From NCBI GenBank assembly GCA_963971225.1, contig OZ020269.1, positions 101,276,405 to 101,340,404 on the forward strand: a stretch of DNA of 64,000 bases, given 5' to 3'. The translations under genes and the position numbers were made by a program. The notes beneath the pieces are model-generated. The model searched no databases, was not told the DNA's origin, and saw only the letters and a list, made by a program, of their open reading frames with translations. Shown here piece after piece: positions 55,481-64,000 of this stretch. The stretch comes from Melieria omissa. Taxonomy: Eukaryota; Arthropoda; Insecta; Diptera; Ulidiidae. Within the stretch, counting starts at the first letter, position 1. Every line of letters starts with the position of its first letter.

Positions 55481-57560
55481 TAGATGAGATTAAATTGTTT
55501 TATAATGAAAATATATGCATATTGCATGAGATATTTTACATATTTTGTAATGAATACAAAAGTTGCATACGACTTCAGAAGTCTAAGAAACACTAGAAGA
55601 GTTATAATTTAAGTATTGTTCCCTCAAAGTTTAAAAACATTCAAAGTATCAATAGTTTTGCATGTAATAAAAATTTTCTCGCATGCGATTTTTGTAATTA
55701 AATGAAAAAGTTGCATATTGCATCAGAAATTAAATACTCACTAATAACGCTTTGATTTAAGTTCACAGACCTAAAAAGTATCAACAATTGTGCGTGCAAT
55801 AAAAATTTCTCGCATGCGTTTTTTGTAGTTTAATAAAAAAGTTGCATATAACGTTGGGAATCTAAGAATCGCTAATCATGTTTTGATTTAAGTTCACAAA
55901 CCTAAAAATATCAACAATTGTGCATGTAATAAAAATTTTCTCGCATGCGTTTTTGTAATTGAATACAAAAGTTGCATATGACGTTGGAAACCTAAGAATC
56001 GCTAATAATGTTTTGATTTAAGTTCACTTTAGGTTCAAAAGCCTTAAGGATATCAAGAATTGTGCATGTAATAAAAATTTTCTCTGCGATTTTTATAATT
56101 GAATACAAAAGTTTCATATGATTTCAAAAATCAACAAGAATAATAGTAACTTCTAATAGTAACTTCAGTTTTTGTTTCACTTTAAGTTCATAAACCTCCT
56201 AAAATAAATAAAGTTGCATGTGATAAAAATTTTCTTACATGCGATATTTCCCTATTAATTTTTCTTACGCGTTTAAATGGTTTTGTACAAACAATTTAAA
56301 ACTAAACCATCTCAGACTAACAGAATATAACATCAAATGCTGTACCGAGATATTGTCTAAAATAGTTTCCATCGAAATAAAAAACTGTAATCGAATGCAA
56401 TATTTTTTATGGCATGCAATTTTTTCTATTTTTTTCTATTTATATTTTTTACTATTTTTCTGCATTTTTTTCGTATGTAACGCTTTTTATTGCATAGAGC
56501 TATTTTATTGCATGCTTTATTTTGCATTGGATGTATTTTCGCTATTGGAATCAAACATTTCAATAACCTTTTGATTTTACAGCAGTTTCACATTTTCTAT
56601 CGCATGGAATTTCACATCTATTACTTTTCTCACAATAACTGAATATGCAAAATTAAAAATTGTCTAATCCATGAAATATTTGGCATACCACGTAATTATA
56701 ATTTTTGCCTTTGTTTCATTACCTATAATTTTTTAGGCATACGAGCTTTCGTGCAATATTTTGCACGCAATATATGTCTTTTAATGAAATATTTCTTATT
56801 TGAAACAAAATTTGTATGACTGGTAACAGAGCATGTGATATTTTCTTTCGTATTACTCTTTATATCATGCAATTTTTTAGTTATAATTTTTTTTGTTCCT
56901 TACATGATTTTGAGTTTTTTATCAGTAGGCACTTTTTTCATTAGAAACATTTTTTCACAGACGCAATATCTAAGAACTCATGGGAGCAATGTAAAAAAAT
57001 AATTTCTCGCATGCAATTTTTTGAGCTAACCTTTTAAAACTAAACTACTTAATTAAACTCCTTGTCTGCGTTTGTTTTCAATATGCAATGCAATTTGTCG
57101 CATGCAATATGTAGTTTTTATTTGACTTTTGTTTGTTCCTTACATCATTTTGAATTCATTACCAATTTTACCACTTTTTGCATTTAACATCTTTTTTTTA
57201 TAGACACATCACATTTTTTATAGCAACATCATAATTTATCGCATGCAACTTTTGTTTCGAAAAATTTACATTTACAAATTAAACTACTAACTCTTACTAA
57301 GACTCTGTTTTTGCACTTTTCAAACACTATCCAATTTGTCGCAAGCCACTTTCGTTTATTCCTTTAATTTTAAATTATTTACCATATTTAGAGCACTTCT
57401 TGCATTAGAAATAATGTTTTTCTTAGACGTAATATCTTAGATTTCATGCGAGCAATGCAACTTTTTTTTTAGTTTTCTTTTAAAAATAAAACTATATATT
57501 TGCTTTTACCCAGACACTTTCTTTACACTTTTCAAACATAATGCAATTTGTCGCATGCCA
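55480..57560. repeat. Degenerate array with TCGCATGC words, ~125-140-bp units
   Basis: The first part (55.5-56.25 kb) has about five units of the form AAAGTTGCATATGACGTTGG, CTAATAATGTTTTGATTTAAGTTCAC, ATCAACAATTGTGCATGTAATAAAAATTTTCTCGCATGCGATTTTTGTAATTGAATA. The second part (56.4-57.56 kb) is more diverged but keeps TCGCATGCAATTTTT words, TTGTTCCTTACATGATTTTGA and CATTAGAAACATTTTT.AGACGCAATATCT. The palindromic core GCATGC is the best-kept piece. Confidence 0.75.
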
Positions 57561-58480
57561 CATTATTGGTACCTACACTCTGTGCATTATTGTTTCCCCG
57601 CAATCTCTACTAATAAATTTTCATTTTGCTCGCGTGTCATTATCCATGGCTTTTTACATATCACTACACATTAGCATCAAGTGATGGTAAAAAAGATTGG
57701 ATTATTTATGGCTGACACTTTGGCTATTCCCAACAAGTATGGCAGCAAAAAGCGATAAATATGGACACATACGGACAGGACAGATGTATGTTGGCAATTC
57801 GAATGAGAATTGCCAGAGACCGTAACATGCGAGAGGAAAATCCAATTTTTTATGAACATAATAAATGCGTTCAATCATCATCAATGCCCGACTACACGAG
57901 TACACTACATCGGTTGTAGTAGAAAAGGAAACTAAACAAAAACAAAAATACAGGAAAAAGATGCTGGAAACTCCATGAGAAAAGACAAGAAAAAAAAACA
58001 CAAAAAATGTGCAAATGTAATAAACAATTCCCGATTACTTATAGCCATTGAATATCTACATTTATATGGCGAAAGGAAAAAGACGAAGTCGAAGTCGAGT
58101 TGGGCGGCCGAAACAAATAAATATCAGTTGGAGAAAGACGAAAAATGCTTGTACGCCAAATGAGCAGAGACATAAAGTTAACTAGCAGTAGACGAAAATA
58201 AAATGCGAATGGCACTTAAATCGAATGATTGGGCTGGGCATTTGCATTGCTGGCCAGCATCGAGTGTACGCGTAATGGCTGAGAGGCAGTGAAGTAGAAT
58301 GGCGGAACAACTTCCTTTTGGATGTCGTTAAAAGAAATGAGATGAAGAAGAAATGCGAAAACAAAGCAGAATTGTGGAAGATTGAACAACAGGGTTGTTT
58401 TGCATAATTAAATGGCAGCCTAAAGGTATGCCATGAAAAAAATTTCACAAATATTTGGTTAGAGTGGCTACCTTAAAGGC
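57561..58480. other. Non-coding DNA
   Basis: No gene is recognised. A one-mismatch copy of the dispersed motif lies at 58418-58431 (GCCTAAAGGTATGC), at the edge of the next array. Confidence 0.55.
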
Positions 58481-61285
58481 TTTTATTTCTAGTATACTTT
58501 TGGGATAATTTTTTCTAGTCATTTTGAAACTTCAATAGGGAGGTTTTTTTGCCCTGAAATTGGTCTTTGTGGATAGGTTTTGGAATGATTTCAATGTGCA
58601 AAATGTACTACAGATAGACATAGACAAATTTCCGGAAATTTTTGAAACTTTAATGTAAATATTTTGATACTTTAAAGCGTTGACTTCTATTGATTTTTGA
58701 AGTCATTTTGCTGAATAAAAAGTAAATACTACAAGTTTATTTTTCGGCAAATATTTAGATGTACAAATGGAACAAAATTTCAGATCATTTGGAAGACTTC
58801 AATAGGAATATTTTTGTAACCCAAAATTTTTAAATTGAAGCATAATTTTTAGGTAATTTTGTTAGATAAGAGTACTGTAATGTTTAGGTATCTTCAAGGG
58901 ATTAAATGGGACAAACTTGTTGACCATTTGGGAGACTTCAATAGGAATATTTTTGGACCCAAAAGTCTTTCACTTGAAGTATAATTTTGAGAGAAATTTG
59001 CTGCATAAAAAGTACTATAATGTATTTGTATTATCAATGGAACAAATTGGACAAACTGTCTGTAAGTTTGAAGACTTAAATAAAGATGTTTTCGTACTTT
59101 AAAAAGTTGTTGGGATCATTCGATTTCAATAGAGATATTTTCATACCTTAAAGTCTTTCATTGGCGTAAAGTTTTTGAATGATTTCGCTGGATAAATCGA
59201 ACAAAGTTTTTGGAGTTAATTCAGTAGAGTTCCATCGAGATTTTTTCGTACCTTTTAGTTAAATTTACTTTTGGAGTCATTTTGCTGGATAAAAAGTCCT
59301 ACAAGTTTGTTTATCGACAAATATATAAATGAAACAAACTTTCAGACTTCAATAGAAATATTTTCGTACCCTAAAATCTTAAGTTTTAAGCATATTTTTG
59401 AGGACATTTTTCTGGATATAAAGTACTAAAATGTTGATGTATCGTCAATGGTACAAATTCGACAAATTTTCTGGTCATTTGGGAGACTTCAATAGAGATG
59501 TTTTCGTTCTCTAAAGTCTTTCACTCGAAGTGTATTTTTGAGATAAATTTGTAAAAAGTACTATAATGTTGATCTATTGCTAATGGAACCAATTGGACCA
59601 ATTTTCTGGTAATTTGGGAGACTTCAATAGAGATGTTTTCGTACCTTATAGGTTTTTGGGTCCTTTCAACATTTAAATTTAAATATTTTTTTCGATATTT
59701 TCATTCCTTACGGTCTTTCATTTGTAACATAATTTTGAGATAATTTTGTTGGATATAAAGTACTGTTGATGTATCGCTAATGGTACAGATTGGATAAATT
59801 TTGTGGCCATTTGGAAGGGAGATATCTTCAAGGGAGTTATTTTCGTACCTTAAAATCTTTGATTGTGATAAGGTTTTAGTGTGATTTCGCTGGACAAAAA
59901 GAAAGAAGTTCATCATCAATAAGGTTCTTTAGAGATATTTTTATACCTTACGGTCTTTCATTTGAAGTATATTTTTGAGATAATTTTAGTTTAGTTTAGC
60001 TTATGTCAGGCAATGGACTATAATTTTGCGGGATAAATAATATTATTATATATATTATTGTCAATAGAACAAATTAGGCCAATTTTTTTGGGATATTTGG
60101 AAGACTTCAATAAAGATATTTTTTTACCCTAAAGTTTTATGGTTGGGGATGTTTTGGATGTTTTAGCTGTGTAAACTTACTGAAGCTGAAGAAATCAGAA
60201 AATTATCCGGCCAAAGTCTTTCATTTGTAGTATACTTTTAGGGTAATTTTCTAGATACAAATGTCAATGTATAACATGTTTATGAATTAGTACGATTCGG
60301 GAACAATTTTTTGGAATTTTTTTAATTTCAATAAAAATATTTTTGTAATTTTTTGTTTAATGTGGCAGAATTTGGGAATGAAATTGCTGCATAAAACGTT
60401 AAAAGCAGTTTGGGAGCATTTTAAAAAAATTAGAAACAAATTTGGAAAAAAAAATTATTTGTAGTATACTTTTAGGATAAAAATATCTAAAAGCAATCAA
60501 ATTTTCTTGCAAAAAGCATTTTGGGACCATTTCTAAAATTTTCTACTGATATTTTCGTACATCAATGTTTTCCATTTGTAGTATACTTTTAGGATCAAAA
60601 ATACTAAAAGTAACTAAATAATCCGGTAAAAATTATTTTGGGACCATTTTGACAACTTTAGTAGTGACGTTTTTCTACCTTAATGTCTTTAATGTGTAGT
60701 ATTCTTTTAGGATGGAAAGTATTAAGATTAAGCAAACTTTCTTGTAAAAAGCACTTGTAAAACTGTAATAGTGATATTTTTGTACCTTAATGTCTGAAAT
60801 TTTTAGTATACTTTTAGGATACAAAAAGCTTTGGAAGCAAGCAAATTTTCTGGTAAAAATCATTTTGGGACCATTTGCAAAACTTTAGTAGTGATATTTT
60901 GTGCCTTAAAGTCCTTTATTTGTAATATACTTTTAGAATAAAAAACTTTTAGAGAAAGACTATTTTATGGTAAAAATCATTTTGGGACCATTCGTAAAAT
61001 TGTGTAATGATATTTCTGTACCTTAAGGTCTTTCATTTGTAGTATACTTTTAGGATAAAAAGTACTAGAATGAAACAAAATTTTCATATGCAAAACATTA
61101 ATAGTAATATTTTGTACCTTAATGTCTTTCATTTGCAGTATACTTTTAGGATTAAAAGATACTAGAAGTAATGAAATTTTCTTGTAAAAAGTTTTTCGGT
61201 GCCTTTTGTAAAACTTCAATAGTGATATTTTCGTACCTTAATGTGTTTCATTTGTAGTATACTTTTGGGATAAAATAAATAACTA
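58480..61285. repeat. Degenerate tandem array, ~115-135-bp units, containing a TATACTTTTAGG box
   Basis: Units contain ACTTCAATAG.GATATTTTCGTACCTTAA.GTCTTTCATTTG.AGTATACTTTTAGGATAAAAAGTACTA. In the left part the box has drifted to AAGTATAATTTTGAGA. From about 60.2 kb it is well kept as GTATACTTTTAGGA, near 60233, 60466, 60578, 60810, 61042, 61138 and 61257 (drifted copies near 60701 and 60926). The box differs by two or three bases from the minus-orientation dispersed 14-mer. Minus-strand ORFs are repeat translations (YPKSILQMKDIKVQ). Confidence 0.85.
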
Positions 61286-62580
61286 GAACCAAGGAAATTC
61301 TCTGGTTATTTTGAAGCCTACACAATAGACACTTTCATAACATATATTTAGGCGTTGTTAGGAGTTCATGCAAGCGCTCACATGCTCTTTTCGTCTTAAT
61401 ATGCAAATATTAACTGATATTTATTAAAATCTGTGCTTTCAGATGCTAAGAAAAGCTCATTATCCCATACCTCGAATTGATCTCTGGCTATCAATACACA
61501 AGATGGTGCAAATTTTCCAGAAAAAACCTACAACACATTAAGCTGATAACATAAAAGCATCAAATATATTCTTTTCTTCTTCTCGACCTGCTTGTCGACA
61601 AGCAACAACAGAAAAAAAACCAAATTTACTTTTCGTTATATCTTCGACTTTCAGCGTCACGAAAATACGACACTATCGCCAGCTAGTCGAGTCGCATAAA
61701 CACGTTTCATCAGTTAAAGCCAATGGCGACGTGAAAAATATGCAAATTTTATGCTATTCACTTCGTGTCGCTGTTGTTGTGGCCGCCTCGTTCTCGTTGT
61801 CGTTTCTCCTACGCCTTTCACATTGTCGATTTCTTGCATTTTCGCTTCACTTCGGTCTTTGGTTCGTTATTGAAAAGGCAAACGCGCCAAATACCCTGTG
61901 ACAGCAATTGTGACATTTTGCCTGGTATTCGATTTCGATTTAGATTTCAGTTCATTGTTTAAGTTTCTAATCTTTGTGGCAGCTGCTTGACTGGCTCGTT
62001 TCCAATCGCTTCATTTTCAATGCTCTCTCGCTCTGCCCGTTCGTAGGCCACTACCCATCACCGCTTCGCCGCACTATTGGCTTCTTAAGGTTTCAGTGCA
62101 AAACTTGTCGATATTCTGCATAGCTGCTTTTGTTGATTTTTGTTTGTTATTTTCTTTTGTTGTTGTTGTTGTTAATGTTGTTGTTCTTAGCCAATTTTAC
62201 CATTTTACAATCGCGCAGCGCCATAAAAACCTTTTCCATTTCATTTGATTTGCATTTGTTTAGTGGCAGCTGGCTGTATGCGGACTTTTGCTATTGTTGT
62301 TGTTGTAGTTTGTGTTTATTGGCAAAATAGACTTGGTAGTTGTATGTGTGTGTGTGTGTGTAGATGCTGTGGGGCGCACTGGCTTTGTTTACAGTGACGC
62401 AAATGTCTCTTTTTGCGTTGCTGCTGCAATTCGTTTATTTGTCGTTGCTGCTGCTGCGTGAGCTTGTATAATTTTTGAATATTGTTTCCACGAATTTACA
62501 TTCACAACGTGAACAATTTCGAGTAGACGAGCTTAAAAATAAAGTTTGCTATGAATTATGATGAATTTGGCAAATTTAAA
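61286..62580. other. Non-coding DNA, no gene recognised
   Basis: Contains (GTT)n near 62158-62185, a (TG)n tract at 62345-62361 and pyrimidine-rich text at 61.76-61.87 kb. No coding domain is seen. Confidence 0.55.
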
Positions 62581-62684
62581 ATTTACTTAAATCTAAAATT
62601 GAGCAGAATACTCACAAAATGGCATAAAAGTATGCATTCAAATTTACTAAAATACATTGGTGTTTGAAGAGCATGCATGTAATG

Positions 62685-62698
62685 GCCTAAAAGTATGC
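62685..62698 (+). other. Exact copy of the dispersed 14-mer
   Basis: GCCTAAAAGTATGC in the context GTAATG-motif-ACCAAC, the second unit of the local tandem array. Confidence 0.9.
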
Positions 62699-62754
62699 AC
62701 CAACTTTGACTGAAATATACTTAAATCTAAAATAAGCAAAGTACTCTCGTGATG

Positions 62755-62768
62755 GCCTAAAAGTATGC
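62755..62768 (+). other. Exact copy of the dispersed 14-mer
   Basis: GCCTAAAAGTATGC in the context GTGATG-motif-ACCAAA, the third unit of the local tandem array. Confidence 0.9.
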
Positions 62769-62835
62769 ACCAAAAATCAACAGACATATATTTAAATCTA
62801 AAATTAGCACGTAATAGCCTTTAAGTATGCTCTAA

Positions 62836-63488
62836 ATTTTACCGAAATATATTAAATACATCAATAAATAGAATTGATCTGGCTACCCACGTAATACCAT
62901 TGAACAATACTAATGGTTCTTACGCCTAAAAGCATATTACATTGAACATTTAATAGTGTGGAAACAGAACAAAACAAGAACAAGAACACAATATAACGAG
63001 AACAAAACAACAATAATAATGTCGCATGTGCTCAAGTGTTTTCGCTTTAAAGTATGCAATAATTTAACGTCTTAGAATCATATGAAGCATTTCGCCTGAA
63101 AGTATGCACTTTAAAACTATTTCGCAACAAATTTTGTCTAATTAAACACAATATATTAAAAACATAGTTTTTATTTAAAATTAATAAATAGTTTAAATAA
63201 ATTAAATAATTTTTTGTACCCAGCATACTTTTAGGCGCAAAAATTATGTATACAAAATTAAAAAAATGATTTTTTTAATTTATTATTAAACAATAATTAT
63301 TATATTATAATTATTATTTAAATAAATCTATTAATATAATAAAATTTTTTTGAATGAAAATTTTTTGCTTTAATCTTTTATTAAAAAATAATTATTTTAT
63401 TTAAATAATTAATCAAATTAATTTATATAATGACATTTTTTAAATAATAAATTTTTCTAATTTTGTATGCATAACTTTTGCGCCTAAA
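62836..63488. other. AT-rich non-coding DNA with motif copies
   Basis: Motif copies and variants at 62924 (GCCTAAAAGCATAT), 63044 (GCTTTAAAGTATGC), 63094 (GCCTGAAAGTATGC) and 63223 (exact, minus). The DNA between them is A/T-rich with short runs of AAATAATTATTT type. No gene is seen. Confidence 0.6.
63223..63236 (-). other. Exact copy of the dispersed 14-mer
   Basis: GCATACTTTTAGGC in the context ACCCA-motif-GCAAAA. Confidence 0.9.
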
Positions 63489-63778
63489 GTAGTAAGTAGT
63501 AAGTAGTAAGTAGTAAGTAGTAAGTAGTAAGTAGTAAGTAGTAAGTAGTAAGTAGTAAGTAGTAAGTAGTAAGTAGTAAGTAGTAAGTAGTAAGTAGTAA
63601 GTAGTAAGTAGTAAGTAGTAAGTAGTAAGTAGTAAGTAGTAAGTAGTAAGTAGTAAGTAGTAAGTAGTAAGTAGTAAGTAGTAAGTAGTAAGTAGTAAGT
63701 AGTAAGTAGTAAGTAGTAAGTAGTAAGTAGTAAGTAGTAAGTAGTAAGTAGTAAGTAGTAACTAGTAAGTAAGTAAGT
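63489..63778. repeat. (AGTAGTA)n heptanucleotide array, about 40 copies
   Basis: A nearly perfect 7-bp repeat (GTAGTAA in register) runs from 63489 to about 63764, then breaks into (AAGT)n text. It begins directly inside a GCGCCTAAAGTA word that looks like the start of the dispersed 14-mer. The long minus-strand ORF over it (repeated TTYYLLL) is an artefact of a 21-bp triple unit. Confidence 0.97.
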
Positions 63779-64000
63779 CAAAAAGTAAGTAAGTAGGTAA
63801 GTAGGTAAGCAACTAATCCATTTTTTTCCTACAAATTTTCCATTTGCTCTACAACTACTTATAGAAAATGCACCTAAAAGTATGCAACCATAACTGAAAT
63901 TAATATAAATTAAACTATCTAACCAGTTTTGATTTTCTAATTTTGCAAAGTGACCATTCTAAAAATTTATATTAACTATTGCGCCTAAAAAATACTACAG
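63779..64000. other. Non-coding DNA with motif copies, to window end
   Basis: After degenerate AAGTAAGTAGGT text there is a one-mismatch motif copy at 63872-63885 (ACCTAAAAGTATGC) and a partial copy at 63986 (GCGCCTAAAAAATAC) just before the window ends. Confidence 0.6.

Larger units (their letters stand above)
62580..62835. repeat. Short tandem array (~62-70-bp unit), each unit carrying the dispersed 14-mer
   Basis: Four units read ATATA.TTAAATCTAAAATTAGCA....ACTC..GTAATGGCCTAAAAGTATGCACCAA. The motif copies lie at 62622, 62685, 62755 and 62817. The motif and the GGCC flank are better kept than the rest of the unit. Confidence 0.85.

Noticed and set aside
23510..63236. TTTTAGGC in the motif as telomere-like sequence
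   Set aside because: It resembles nematode-type TTAGGC only by chance. Copies are single, not tandem, and flies lack that telomere type.
63440..63781. 113-codon minus-strand frame of repeated TTYYLLL
   Set aside because: Translation of the 7-bp array. The 21-bp triple unit keeps the frame open.

Overview
This window is non-prokaryotic, AT-rich, gene-poor DNA that looks like the genome of a higher fly (Diptera, Brachycera). A tephritid fruit fly is my best guess, held with moderate confidence. The reasons are the many (CA)n, (CAA)n and (ATTTT)n tracts, an irritans-type mariner, and a DD41D 'rosa'-type mariner-like element (a group first named from Ceratitis rosa). I recognise no host protein-coding gene. 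It could be intergenic DNA, heterochromatin or the inside of a very large intron. The only host exon candidate is weak (54.9-55.1 kb).

Transposon layer. Two decayed RNase H-type LINE fragments lie head to head (1.67-2.87 kb minus, 2.88-4.67 kb plus). A Tc1-like wreck lies at 6.0-6.8 kb and a mariner wreck at 9.0-9.5 kb. An LTR-like piece with a hairpin lies at 12.9-13.2 kb. At 26.9-29.1 kb an old, internally deleted irritans-type mariner is split by a younger, complete mariner (27,495-28,786) with an intact 349-aa transposase, perfect 27-bp inverted repeats and a TA duplication. At 32.3-35.0 kb a 5'-truncated LINE is inserted in a satellite-like array and is itself split by a complete 1.3-kb DD41D element (33,243-34,545) with an intact 361-aa transposase. 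A tRNA-derived sequence is at 50.9 kb.

Repeat layer. Much of the rest is a series of unrelated local tandem arrays, each 0.2-3 kb with its own unit: 8.2-8.8 kb (~160 bp), 11.4-12.3 kb (~50 bp), 15.2-16.4 kb, 17.6 kb (ATTTT), 17.8-20.5 kb (TATAAGAG), 25.4-26.8 kb (~384 bp), 30.9-32.3 and 35.0-35.2 kb (AATCGGC), 40.4-41.6 kb (~140 bp), 43.9-46.0 kb (11 bp), 49.5 kb (ATTTT), 51.6-53.5 kb, 55.5-57.6 kb, 58.5-61.3 kb, 62.6-62.8 kb (~67 bp) and 63.5-63.8 kb (7 bp).

Main observation. A 14-base word, GCCTAAAAGTATGC, recurs on both strands across the whole window, in unique DNA and inside several unrelated arrays. I count 8 exact copies and at least 13 more with one mismatch, against far fewer than one expected by chance. 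No feature type I know explains it, and it is the best candidate here for something undescribed.
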